A stretch of DNA of 64,000 nucleotides from Planctomycetes bacterium syqfu (GCA_020974905.1 CP087563.1:6882001-6946000), one strand, 5' to 3'; counted from the first letter of the stretch, positions 53,201 through 60,768 are shown. Numbers and translations: made by a program. Notes: a model not told the origin generated them from the letters alone.

Positions 53201-53574
53201 TCAAGGAAATCTACGAACCCCTGGCAGGCATCTTCACCAAGAAACTCTCACGTCTTGCCTTTGCTTTGACACCCAACGGTGAACTGGCATGGCGTCACGA
53301 AACACACAACGAAGAGCAGTTGGCGACTGGAGACTTTACCCAGAGCGTGGAGATGAAAATCAAACGCGATGACCAGGCTGGTGTCACGCATTATCACCTG
53401 ATGATTCCCTGGCAGCAGATTGGTTTGGATGATGTGAATTCTGGCAAGAGCATTGGCATCTCGATCCTGGTCAATGACTCAGACGGACCTGCAACGCGCC
53501 GCGCGATGTATGAACTTTTTGGTGGTCTGACCACACGCCTGCCTCAGAATAATGGTCGTTTGACGTTGCAATGA
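50227..53574 (+). CDS. Large secreted GH-A clan-like hydrolase with CBM9-like C-terminus
   Basis: 1115 residues. Signal peptide HTILPLLIVCLLHTGVHAQ. N-terminal beta-rich region (about 25-300) of carbohydrate-binding type. The TIM barrel is at about 305-680, with RIYDLAWEINLNQPGSG (Glu about 449, acid/base position after beta-4) and KVMDIYITELGYRSMYGSED (Glu about 560, nucleophile position). A beta-sandwich region follows (SPVYVHGLSPALYP). The last 190 residues are CBM9/DOMON-like: IAVKDDVFDQ, IWQQDSIQLSFDTHPD, YHLMIPWQQIGL, SIGISILVNDSDG. Not assigned to one GH family; resembles GH39/GH5-like multidomain enzymes. Third gene of cassette 3. Confidence 0.75.
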   Translation: MFHSLIRHTILPLLIVCLLHTGVHAQQATKVADLLTFNDSAQKLVTIKTGNVVKPHAAFGVSQGDHKNLLQLIFDIADPESKKGKWFGLYLKQPLDPKQCAQADGIVMEAMADPAGAWWLQLAVRGTDGKFYKHVLVPQQLEATMRKRMVGFDQFKTKDGEELTVDKVGVLELTGSVYENRQLLIKSFYLYSNDKRTVDHGAYFHTNSPINNIFEPGKTVSLQFDCPDGLPAADSGLHCEVRDFFDQVVFKHTFKSGDLKDKTFSVDYAPRDSGYFDIQVWWVDGQGKKFEDRSCLRTTGSMPDGHGTFAVMPKTIEQNRQRMASVGDDAFLGLHGSHGNLDQHIGVSWKLKATRLKWVEPNKPDDRPDGYAAWVKPMIEKSEPFDPWTKNFVNLGINLNRPKWAISDTPNVAPGIKSWDIYMNFFRDYIQVNKHNAQHMKQRIYDLAWEINLNQPGSGIHKPVYHAEDVVEIYRRARPILEKEDPGAILAGPCCSSPIKNFAWNIPLFEKGLLEFIDAYNCHGYHAPPPEEAKIPQTFDNLRAMMKKYNDGKVMDIYITELGYRSMYGSEDRQSDHARWHARVAGMLKGERIKAYYPFYSYDYTKVVDGSWGICYNLDPKLEFGPEKVSPKAAVPALAVFADQTEGFLPVTRLEPLSDDQWGYVYATPDHKMVMAMLWSVYREHAFFLPVGDVKQVTVVDIMGRKSTLPARNGLVKLKLTPSPVYVHGLSPALYPKEQAISQSLLAEVYPGDQSKLTLPTELKNAEIQGIFGDVQIQRTADQLALQVSGNCPAGLVGVLLKTSDHKSVTRWLAIHQPLELMSSKLVVENGKLTQHVKLHNHAQQPIAANVRLLLDQKLQTQQQLTLAGSQIKQLTLPLSLQSNASPTRTWNTRLVIDGPTIEPIEQSQSFNLLAAHEVGTTTQGKFNNTAAWSGKGASGKTDKATASFQWQDQGLLVDIAVKDDVFDQRKTDGVIWQQDSIQLSFDTHPDLKEIYEPLAGIFTKKLSRLAFALTPNGELAWRHETHNEEQLATGDFTQSVEMKIKRDDQAGVTHYHLMIPWQQIGLDDVNSGKSIGISILVNDSDGPATRRAMYELFGGLTTRLPQNNGRLTLQ

Positions 53575-53701
53575 TTTGGAGAAACTGTCTTCATACGGTG
53601 TACACGGGGTTGCCTGTTCCTCTATAATCCATAACGAATCGTCCAGTTCGCGATAAGCCGATGGGGGCTTAAGATGGATTGTAGAGTGGGGGACAGACTT
53701 C

Positions 53702-55291
53702 ATGTCCGATTCTGATATGCCGTGCATTTACTGCCCGTCCTGTGGGCAGGAACATCCGTGGCTTGGCTACCTCAAGGGGCAGGAGTTTCAGTGCGCCTGT
53801 GGTCATGTCATGACCATGCCAGAAGAACCGCCTTCGGCTACTGATCAACCGCCTACCAAAGCCAATACCGAAACGGGGACCACGTATTCGTTGGATGCGC
53901 TGGTGGATTCGGGAGCAGCACGTTCTGTCCCAGCAGCATCAGAGTCGGATGATTCAGATGAATTGGAAGTCATTGAGGACGACGAACTGGAAGTCATCGA
54001 AGAAGACGATCAGAATCAGAGCGCTTCGGATGACAATCTCTACGAACTGTCGACCGATGATCAGACATCCGGTGGCAGAATGCAGATTCCGCCACCCTCC
54101 GCACCGCCGACAAAGCGTCAGTCGGACACATCATTGGATGATCTGGCATCCGTTGAGCCGTTGGCAACTGAGCAGGTTGATTCACGTCCAGCACCCAAGC
54201 CGGGCATGACAACCTGTCCCTACTGCAAAGCGCAGTATCCGTTCCGTGATCCGTTTTGCCCCAAGTGTGGGCGTGATGATCTGGGACACGTACATGACAC
54301 AGGCAAGAACAAGAAAAACGAAGAGACCGCTCGTCTGCGCATCATGGGGATTCCCTGCACACCGGTGAGTATGAGCATCACCGCAGTCATCATTCTGTTT
54401 TTCGGATACATGGGCTACTGGTTTATCACAGGTCCTGCAGCCAAGTTCCGTTATTACGACATGGCGTTGGTCGATGCCGAGGTTTTGATGACCACCACTG
54501 TCACGCGAAGGACAGGCCCGGTGATGCCGGGGCTCAGTGCCTTTGGTGGCGGAGGTTTTGGTGGTGGCGGTGGTGACGCGACCAGGGCTGGCAGCAGCAC
54601 ACTGGAAGACGACCCCGGTTTTCTTGCAGCCGGTTCTCGTGATCCACTTTATGCCTACAAACCCAACACCGCAGGACAGCACGTGGTTCTGGATGTTGCG
54701 ATCCGTCAATCCATGCTCGATAACAACAACTCACGCAGCGGTTATGACATGGTTCTCGTCTCAGGCAATTTCACCATTCGGCAAGGCGATAAGGTCATAC
54801 CAACCACGATTCTCATGGAGCCGTTGCCTAACAAGGTGGACATCGACCTGAGCACCGGTGCCAGTGATATCAAGGTGGCCTATCCACCGGGGATTATTCC
54901 TGAAGAGTTCGATTGGAAAGATTTCGATAAGCTTCCCATCGAAGGTTCTGCAACGTTCAAAGGCTCCAAAGGTTTGACGGGTAATATTTCGTTTTACATC
55001 TATGCGCTGCATCCCGATGCCATCAACGCACAGGGCATGACGCTTAACGGTCAACTCAGCTACGTTTCACCCAGTAAGATCAAAGCCAACTACACCTACA
55101 ATGGCGGAGGCATGAAGCTGGATGTTGATCCTGTCTGTGAAGTCTGGCGCGGCGTCCCCAGTGAGAAGTTCAAAGCCGATTGGTCGCCTTATCACCAGTT
55201 CCGCTTTCGGCTGATTTTCGATCGACCTGCCAGTGGGAAATACGGGCTCTATTTCCAGGACATTCACGTCAAGAACATCAGGATTCCCTAA
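53702..55291 (+). CDS. Zinc-ribbon membrane-anchored protein
   Basis: 529 residues. Two zinc-ribbon units: CIYCPSCGQEH.(11).CACGH at residues 8-37 and CPYCKAQYPFRDPFCPKCG at about 173-195. Between them is an acidic, low-complexity linker with a repeated D-E-L-E-V-I-E. One TM segment follows (about 222-242: SITAVIILFFGYMGYWFITG), then an outside-facing beta-rich part with a Gly-rich stretch (FGGGGFGGGGGD) and SNLTIRQGDK-like SGNFTIRQGDKVI. Such ribbon-linker-TM proteins are frequent in planctomycetes and uncharacterised. Single gene. Confidence 0.72.
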   Translation: MSDSDMPCIYCPSCGQEHPWLGYLKGQEFQCACGHVMTMPEEPPSATDQPPTKANTETGTTYSLDALVDSGAARSVPAASESDDSDELEVIEDDELEVIEEDDQNQSASDDNLYELSTDDQTSGGRMQIPPPSAPPTKRQSDTSLDDLASVEPLATEQVDSRPAPKPGMTTCPYCKAQYPFRDPFCPKCGRDDLGHVHDTGKNKKNEETARLRIMGIPCTPVSMSITAVIILFFGYMGYWFITGPAAKFRYYDMALVDAEVLMTTTVTRRTGPVMPGLSAFGGGGFGGGGGDATRAGSSTLEDDPGFLAAGSRDPLYAYKPNTAGQHVVLDVAIRQSMLDNNNSRSGYDMVLVSGNFTIRQGDKVIPTTILMEPLPNKVDIDLSTGASDIKVAYPPGIIPEEFDWKDFDKLPIEGSATFKGSKGLTGNISFYIYALHPDAINAQGMTLNGQLSYVSPSKIKANYTYNGGGMKLDVDPVCEVWRGVPSEKFKADWSPYHQFRFRLIFDRPASGKYGLYFQDIHVKNIRIP

Positions 55292-55297
55292 GCCTTA

Positions 55298-55458
55298 GAG
55301 CAGCTCCAGTCATTAATCTCCATACCATCTTAGATTTCGTCATTCCCGCGCAGGCGGGAATCCAGTGGCATGCAGTTGAAAATGACAAATTTCACTGGAC
55401 TCCCGCCTTTCGGGGCGCGGGAGTGACGGAAGATGACGATTAATTCGTTGAAATGCTC
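55298..55458. mobile_element. MITE-like element enclosing REP-like palindrome copy 4
   Basis: Ends GAGCA...TGCTC flanked by TA (55296-55297, 55459-55460), like the IS630 target and tips. Inside, at 55338-55428, is the fourth composite palindrome (short half left, long half CCCGCCTTTCGGGGCGCGGG right). The left flank TTAATCTCCATACCATC recurs, inverted, beside copy 1 (GATGGCATGGAGATTAA, about 2838-2855); the tip TAGAGCATTTC also recurs at 2700-2710. Confidence 0.6.
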
Positions 55459-55545
55459 TATCGTTGAGAGCTTGTTTCATGTTCGATGTCAATGGTGATT
55501 CGTGGGGAGGGAAATCCAAAGGCTGTACGCCAAAAATCGGCGCAT

Positions 55546-55643
55546 AAAAAAAGCCCGTGAAACTGCTCGCTTTTTCCATTCCGCTTAAGGGTAGTCACTG
55601 TATGTCGGACTCAGGTGCGATTATGTTGAGCTAGTCACGGGCT
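55546..55643 (-). ncRNA. Candidate structured small RNA with terminator-like end
   Basis: Read on the minus strand, AGCCCGTGA (55552-55560, plus-strand reading) pairs with TCACGGGCT (55635-55643), 9 perfect bp. The helix continues inward with CT-A-GCTC/GAGC-AG. The 3' side runs directly into seven T, like a terminator. The enclosed about 60 nt can form further short stems. No open frame. On the plus strand there is no T run. I see no strong promoter, and I do not recognise the RNA (not SRP RNA, 6S or a cobalamin riboswitch). Confidence 0.4.
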
Positions 55644-55932
55644 ACTTAATTTATCGGTTATCTTTGACTAAAAATCCAGTGTTTGGAAAGAAAAAAATGA
55701 AAATTCAATTATCTGGACCTTGGACTTCCACATTTGTTTTTGCCTATATTTGCAGTGTTTCCGTGCGCGAACGCGGGTCACAGAACATGCATTCAGTCAA
55801 CCAAACGGACGTTGAACACCAGATGTGCAACATGCTTGTCAGGTAAACCACAATGGACTGTTGCAGTTGTGTCAAAACCAGTTATTGTGATCATGTCGGG
55901 GATGGATTTTCGAACCCCAAAGCGAGTTCCTC

Positions 55933-56478
55933 ATGAAGCTTTACACACGACGCGGCGATCTTGGGCAAACAGATTTACTTGGCGGCCAACGCGTCTCCAA
56001 AATCGATATTCGCATCATTGCCTGTGGCACGATTGACGAATTAAACTGTCTTCTTGGCGTTGGCGTTGCCGACTGCAAGCATATTCAACTTAAGCGTCAG
56101 TTACTTCGGATTCAACACGAACTGTTTAATCTCGGCGCCGATTTGGCCATGCCGCATGAAGCTGGTGATGTCATCTGGCGGGTGGGGCAGGTGCATGTGG
56201 ATCGTCTGGAGCAGGAGATTGACGATGCCACCGCCCAGGTTCCCGAGTTAAAGTGTTTCATTCTCCCCGGTGGCAGTGAGTTGGCTGCCCGACTTCACCT
56301 TGGGCGTGCCGTCTGCCGACGTGCCGAGCGCTTTGCAGTGGAAGCGGCAGAGCATTGCGATGTGAACCCGATGGTCATCACGTATCTGAACCGACTCAGC
56401 GATTTGCTCTTTGCTTTTGCCCGTTGGGCCAATGTGCTTGAAGGTGTCGAAGATGTGCCCTGGGATCATGGGCTTTAA
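55933..56478 (+). CDS. Corrinoid adenosyltransferase, PduO/MMAB type
   Basis: 181 residues. KLYTRRGDLGQTDLLGGQRVSK is the N-terminal ATP-binding segment (usual T-G-D-x-G-x-T; here R-G-D-L-G-Q-T), then ACGTIDELNCLLGVGVAD, LRIQHELFNLGADLAMP, FILPGGSELAARLHLGRAVCRRAERF (R-x-x-x-R-R-A-E) and YLNRLSDLLFAFAR. It adenosylates cob(I)alamin. A frame upstream from 55688 (about 50 codons) is not supported. It overlaps the convergent VOC gene by 4 nt. Confidence 0.92.
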   Translation: MKLYTRRGDLGQTDLLGGQRVSKIDIRIIACGTIDELNCLLGVGVADCKHIQLKRQLLRIQHELFNLGADLAMPHEAGDVIWRVGQVHVDRLEQEIDDATAQVPELKCFILPGGSELAARLHLGRAVCRRAERFAVEAAEHCDVNPMVITYLNRLSDLLFAFARWANVLEGVEDVPWDHGL

Positions 56479-56867
56479 GCCTGCTCCATCTCGCATTCAA
56501 AACACAGATCATAACCATCAGGATCTTTGAGATAGAGTTGCTTCATGCCGTAGTAGGCAACGGTCGGATCATCCGTCTGCATGCCGTTGGCTTTGAGTTG
56601 GGCATGAACTGCATCGACGTCGTCACACAGCCAGTAAAGCGTCACACCTTGACCCGCATGTGAAATATCGTCTTCGCTGGGATCAGCCTGCTGGAGCATG
56701 ATCGCGATCTGATCTTTCTCCAGCCAACACCAGAAGACCTTGCCTTGGTTATCTGCCTGACGTGTCAGCGAAAAGCCGAGTTGATCGACATAAAACTTCA
56801 GCGAGCGTTGCAGATCACTGACCGTCAATAACGGCACGTTTTGTCGGACTTGTGGTTTTTCAGACAT
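56475..56867 (-). CDS. VOC-superfamily protein (glyoxalase/bleomycin-resistance type)
   Basis: 130 residues. Two beta-alpha-beta-beta-beta units: VPLLTVSDLQRSLKFYVDQLGFSLTR and VTLYWLCDDVDAVHAQLKANG, ending YYGMKQLYLKDPDGYDLCFECE (metal Glu position). Substrate unknown. Last gene of the minus-strand run after gmk. Confidence 0.88.
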   Translation of the reverse strand: MSEKPQVRQNVPLLTVSDLQRSLKFYVDQLGFSLTRQADNQGKVFWCWLEKDQIAIMLQQADPSEDDISHAGQGVTLYWLCDDVDAVHAQLKANGMQTDDPTVAYYGMKQLYLKDPDGYDLCFECEMEQA

Positions 56868-56890
56868 GACGGGTGTCCTTGATGTTCAAG

Positions 56891-57484
56891 TTAACGGTTG
56901 CGTTTGGCTAACGCCGCATTGACGGTGTCGACGATTTGTTTGATCGCATCTTCCAGCACATCATTGACCACGAACACGTTGTAGGCATCCGACTCCTTGG
57001 CCATGGTGATTTCGTCCTTGGCTTTCTGGAATCGCTTTTGGATGATCGATTCGTCTTCCCGGGCGCGGGCACGCAGACGCTTTAGCAGCACGTCTTCATG
57101 CGGCGGGAGAATGAACACGCCAAAGGCATCAGGCATGTTCTGCTTTACGTCAATCGCGCCTTGCACATCAATTTCCAGAATCATGATCTGGCCGGATGCC
57201 AGGGCAGTATCAACAGGCTTGCGGGGGGTACCGTAGTAATTGCCAAAGACATTGGCCCATTCCAGCAGGTCGTTGTTGGCGATGTGGGACTTGAATTCGT
57301 CTTCGGTAACAAACTGATAGTCCAGGCCGTTGGTGTCGCTGGCCGTTTGCGGGCGCGTGGTCATGGAGACGGAAAACTGTGCGTTAAGTTGCTTGATGAC
57401 TTCGCGTGTAATGGTGGTTTTCCCGACACCCGATGGGCCGGAGATAATCAGGAGCATGCCGATTTGGGATTGGGTGTTACTCAT
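56891..57484 (-). CDS. gmk: Guanylate kinase
   Basis: 197 residues. P-loop ISGPSGVGKTT, GMP-binding VSMTTRPQTASDTNGLDYQFV and LLEWANVFGNYYGTP, then ILEIDVQGAIDVKQ, FILPPHEDVLLKRLRAR and NVFVVND. It phosphorylates GMP. The start overlaps the end of the small membrane gene by 8 nt. Confidence 0.96.
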   Translation of the reverse strand: MSNTQSQIGMLLIISGPSGVGKTTITREVIKQLNAQFSVSMTTRPQTASDTNGLDYQFVTEDEFKSHIANNDLLEWANVFGNYYGTPRKPVDTALASGQIMILEIDVQGAIDVKQNMPDAFGVFILPPHEDVLLKRLRARAREDESIIQKRFQKAKDEITMAKESDAYNVFVVNDVLEDAIKQIVDTVNAALAKRNR

Positions 57485-57728
57485 TTTCGTGTGTCTGTTT
57501 TTCGTCTGACGGTGATTGCTTTTCCAACAGTGCTTCGAGTTGGTCTGTCACCTGCGTCAGTTGGTTTTCCAGATGGTTCATGCGTTTATTGAGCATGTCG
57601 ATCTGGTCGGATTGCTGATTGGGTTGGTCGACATACTTGGCGGAGATGACTTTATACAGGGCTAAAACCGCGATCAGGGCGACGATGCCGATGACATGCC
57701 ATGTTTTGAGAACCGCCAGCAGCAGCAT
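57477..57728 (-). CDS. Small single-TM coiled-coil protein, PspB-like layout
   Basis: 83 residues from the ATG at 57726-57728 (GAGGTG upstream). One TM segment (HVIGIVALIAVLALYKVI) followed by a coiled coil (IDMLNKRMNHLENQLTQVTDQLEALLEK) and a charged tail. The layout resembles phage-shock PspB, but no pspA/C is near, and short sequences like this are easily confused. It lies between pyrB and gmk with 8-nt overlap to gmk. Confidence 0.7.
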   Translation of the reverse strand: MLLLAVLKTWHVIGIVALIAVLALYKVISAKYVDQPNQQSDQIDMLNKRMNHLENQLTQVTDQLEALLEKQSPSDEKQTHENE

Positions 57729-57750
57729 GGTGTTCACCTCGATCTGCTTG

Positions 57751-58722
57751 TTAACTAGTTGGATTGCTTTGACGATTGAGGCAGAGGAACATGCCTGCCA
57801 TCCGCACCGCAAGTCCGTGGGTGACCTGTTCGAGGATCGTGCTCTGCGGACCATCCGCAACAGCAGCGTCCAGTTCGACACCACGGTTAATCGGGCCGGG
57901 GTGCATCACCAGCAATTCCGGTTTGGCTTTGGTGATCCGTTTACCAGTCAAGCCGAAAATCTTGGCATACTCACGCACCGATGGGAAGAACTGGCTGGTC
58001 ATCCGTTCAAACTGGATACGCAGCATGTTGATCGCATCAATCCGAGGCAGCACGTCATCAAGATTATGTGACACCTCACAACCCAGTGATTCAAACGTCC
58101 TGGGACAAAGCGTGGGTGGGCCGACCAGAATGACCTTGGCACCGAGTTTCAGCAGACCATGAATGTTGGATCGGGCAACGCGGCTGTGTGCAATGTCACC
58201 GACAATAGCAACGCTCTTGCCCGTCAGGTCCATTGTGTCCATCAGGTCCCAGCGTTTACAGAGTGTGTAAATGTCGAGTAAGCCCTGCGTGGGATGTTCA
58301 TGTTGTCCGTCACCTGCATTGATCACCGAGCAATTGACGGCATGCGCCAAGTGCTTGGCGGCGCCGGAGTGTGAATGGCGACAGACGATCAGGTCCACGC
58401 CCATGGCTTCGATGTTCCGCGCGGTGTCGGTGAGGGTTTCACCTTTGGAGACGCTCGAGCCTTTGCCGGTGAGTTCCAGCGTGTCGGCAGAAAGTCGACT
58501 TGCAGCGAGGGTGAAGCTTGAGCGTGTTCGCGTGGAGTCTTCGAAGAACAGGTTGACCACGACGCGACCACGCAATGCCGGGACTTTTTTGATGCTTCGC
58601 GTGCTGACATCTTCAAAGCCGTGGGCAGTGGTCAAAAGAAAACGGATGTCCTGGGCGCTGAGGTCTTCGAGCCCCAGCAGGTCACGATGCGGCCATGCAT
58701 AGTCCGAGCCAGCTTGGGTCAC
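57751..58722 (-). CDS. pyrB: Aspartate carbamoyltransferase, catalytic subunit
   Basis: 323 residues. A GTG at 58722 is chosen: it forms a GTGA overlap with the pyrR stop and has AGAAAGG 8 nt upstream; a TTG at 58761 would add 13 residues. Carbamoyl-phosphate loop [12 protein letters not shown], then [53 protein letters not shown] and [12 protein letters not shown] are complete. It catalyses the first committed step of pyrimidine synthesis. Confidence 0.96.
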   Translation of the reverse strand: MTQAGSDYAWPHRDLLGLEDLSAQDIRFLLTTAHGFEDVSTRSIKKVPALRGRVVVNLFFEDSTRTRSSFTLAASRLSADTLELTGKGSSVSKGETLTDTARNIEAMGVDLIVCRHSHSGAAKHLAHAVNCSVINAGDGQHEHPTQGLLDIYTLCKRWDLMDTMDLTGKSVAIVGDIAHSRVARSNIHGLLKLGAKVILVGPPTLCPRTFESLGCEVSHNLDDVLPRIDAINMLRIQFERMTSQFFPSVREYAKIFGLTGKRITKAKPELLVMHPGPINRGVELDAAVADGPQSTILEQVTHGLAVRMAGMFLCLNRQSNPTS

Positions 58723-59288
58723 TTGGTTGAACCTTTCTGCTTGGGATGGGTGGTGATGCAATCCTGATCATCCAGTGGCATCAGGTGCACATCGACGATC
58801 ATCTCGTCGCCAAGTTTTTCGTCTTTCAAATCAACGCCAACAAAGTCAGCACTGATGGGCAACTCACGTCCGCCACGATCGACCAAGACGGCAAGCCAGA
58901 TGCGACGCGGGCGGCCAAGGTCCATCAGCGACTGCAAGGCAGCCCGAATGGATCGGCCGGTCATCAGCACGTCGTCGACCAGGACGATGTTGGTGTTATC
59001 AATGTCAAAAGGAATTTCCGTCGTGCGAACCACCGGTTGGTGATTGATCTCAGACAGGTCATCGCGGTAAAGCGTGATGTCCAGAACACCGAGGCGTTTT
59101 TCGATGACCGCCGGATCGATTTTCTCAGCAAGTCGTGAAGCGAGCAGGTCACCCCGACTGCGAATCCCGACAATGGCCCACGGGTGAGAGGAACCACTGG
59201 CAGAGATGGCCTCATTGATCTGGCCGGCCAAGTCATCAACCAGGGACGCGATTTTGGAACTGTCAGCGAGCGTCGTCATGTGTGACAT
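58719..59288 (-). CDS. pyrR: PyrR, pyrimidine regulator / uracil phosphoribosyltransferase
   Basis: 189 residues (a second Met at 59279 is possible). PRPP loop [18 protein letters not shown], PyrR segments [21 protein letters not shown] and [10 protein letters not shown], end [19 protein letters not shown]. In known cases it controls pyr mRNA attenuation; I see no clear attenuator hairpin upstream here, only repeats. Coupled to pyrB by a 4-nt overlap. Confidence 0.95.
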   Translation of the reverse strand: MSHMTTLADSSKIASLVDDLAGQINEAISASGSSHPWAIVGIRSRGDLLASRLAEKIDPAVIEKRLGVLDITLYRDDLSEINHQPVVRTTEIPFDIDNTNIVLVDDVLMTGRSIRAALQSLMDLGRPRRIWLAVLVDRGGRELPISADFVGVDLKDEKLGDEMIVDVHLMPLDDQDCITTHPKQKGSTK

Positions 59289-59296
59289 GATACGAG

Positions 59297-59424
59297 ATTG
59301 GATTTCGGATTTCGAATCAAGGATCAGGAAAATCCAAACCGCATGCGGTTTAGCATGGTTTGGTTGTCTGATGAATTTTTTATCGAAAGATCGGAATGAG
59401 ATGCGCTAAACCGCAAGCGGTTTT
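59297..59424. repeat. AAACCGC palindrome repeat, copy 2
   Basis: GGATTTCGGATTTCGAATC, then the perfect palindrome AAACCGCATGCGGTTT (59336-59351), then TAGCATGG, and at 59408-59424 AAACCGC-AA-GCGGTTT. The parts recur (inverted) at 24412-24461. It lies between murD and pyrR. Confidence 0.65.
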
Positions 59425-59436
59425 ATCAGCGAGAAA

Positions 59437-60762
59437 TCACTTTAACGGTGCGGGGAAACCTTCGCCGGAGAAGTTGAGGACCAGAGAGACGAATGCGTTA
59501 CCACGCTGTTCAAAATTCGTGAACTGATCCCATGACGCACAGCCCGGACTTAAGAGCACGACATCACCACGGTGAATGCGCGTCGTGGTAGCCGAGACGG
59601 CTTTCTCCAACGTGTCACAGGCGACAACTTCGGCATTAGCGCCACGGGCGGCATGGGCGATGGCGGTGCCGGTCTGGCCGATGGTGTACACCGCACGGCA
59701 GACTTGTCCCGCATGCTTTGCCATCTCCGTGAGATCAGCATGCTTGTCATACCCGCCAAGGATCATGTGTAACGTCCCTGGCTCAAAGGCATCCATCGCT
59801 AACATCGCAGCGGACGGTGTCGTGCATTTGGAGTCGTTAAAGTAACGCACGGTCTCATGTTCGACCACCAATTGCATGCGGTGTGGCAAACCGGGGAATT
59901 CCCCCAAAGCAGTTGCTGCTTGTTGTCGGTCGATGCCTGTCTGTTCACAGACCAACATGGCAGCATGGGCGTTGAGTTGGTTGTGCTTGCCGGGGATCAA
60001 CAGGGCGATGTCCTGTGACGGTGTTTCCAACGGTTGATATCGGCTGAAGCTGGTGAAATAGTGATTCAAATCCGGCGGGAAGATCGCGACATCCTGGGAC
60101 TGCTGGTGATTGAAAATGGACTGCTTGGCGATGGCGTAGGCGTCGAGTGTGCCATGACGGTCAAGGTGGTTGTCGCTGAGATTTGTCAACAGGGCGATGT
60201 GCGGCGACCACTTGTCTTCGTCCAGACCTTCGAGCATGAAACTGGAGAGTTCCAGCACGATCCAGTCATCCGCGGAGATTTCGTGCAGGTGGGGCAGGAG
60301 TGAACCGCCGAGATTCCCGCCGACCCATGTTTTGCTGGTGGTCAGACATTCGGAGAGGATCGTGCCGATCATGGCCGTGGTGGTGGACTTACCTGCCGTG
60401 CCGGTGATACCGATGACACGTTCACGGTTGGGTAAGGCCTGGGTGAGGAGTCGGATCTCGCTGGTGAGTTTAGCACCGTGTGAGACGGCGGTTTGCAGGT
60501 ATTGGTTGGCACGCGGATCGACCGCCGGATTGACCACCACGATGTCCGCGCATTTAAAGTCATCATGATCATGCTCACCCAGGCGATAGGTCACCGGCAG
60601 GGATTTGATCCTGGCAAGACTTTGTGCGAGTTCTTTTTCTGAGAGTTGATCGGTGACCAGAACCTTGGCGCCCTGGCTGACGAGATATTGTGTGACACCA
60701 ATCCCGCCACCAAATCGGCCCAAACCCATGACAACGACTTTTTGATCACGAAGGTTGAGCAT
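59437..60762 (-). CDS. murD: UDP-N-acetylmuramoyl-L-alanine--D-glutamate ligase
   Basis: 441 residues, first ATG used. KVVVMGLGRFGGGIGVTQYL (UDP-binding Rossmann), ATP loop VIGITGTAGKSTTTAMIG (G-x-x-G-K-S/T), VGGNLGGSL, VLELSSFMLEG, LTNLSDNHLDRHG, YFNDSKCTTPSAAMLAMDAF, MILGGYDKHADL, and LLSPGCASWDQFTNFEQRGNAF. A full MurD signature set. It adds D-Glu in peptidoglycan synthesis; present although peptidoglycan was once thought absent from planctomycetes. Confidence 0.96.
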   Translation of the reverse strand: MLNLRDQKVVVMGLGRFGGGIGVTQYLVSQGAKVLVTDQLSEKELAQSLARIKSLPVTYRLGEHDHDDFKCADIVVVNPAVDPRANQYLQTAVSHGAKLTSEIRLLTQALPNRERVIGITGTAGKSTTTAMIGTILSECLTTSKTWVGGNLGGSLLPHLHEISADDWIVLELSSFMLEGLDEDKWSPHIALLTNLSDNHLDRHGTLDAYAIAKQSIFNHQQSQDVAIFPPDLNHYFTSFSRYQPLETPSQDIALLIPGKHNQLNAHAAMLVCEQTGIDRQQAATALGEFPGLPHRMQLVVEHETVRYFNDSKCTTPSAAMLAMDAFEPGTLHMILGGYDKHADLTEMAKHAGQVCRAVYTIGQTGTAIAHAARGANAEVVACDTLEKAVSATTTRIHRGDVVLLSPGCASWDQFTNFEQRGNAFVSLVLNFSGEGFPAPLK

Positions 60763-60768
60763 GGGAAA

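Noticed and set aside
2700-55460. CRISPR array
   Set aside because: The repeated palindromes are far apart, have no regular spacers and no cas genes are near.
55688-55846. Short plus-strand frame of about 50 codons
   Set aside because: Initial hydrophobic stretch looks tempting, but there is no SD or recognisable sequence, and it lies in a repeat-rich spacer.
55500-55932. Cobalamin riboswitch before the corrinoid adenosyltransferase gene
   Set aside because: No B12-box-like GCC(A/T)CTG arrangement, and the stable hairpin here has its T run on the opposite strand.
59289-59436. PyrR-dependent attenuator before pyrR
   Set aside because: The hairpins there belong to a dispersed AAACCGC repeat and there is no T run before pyrR.
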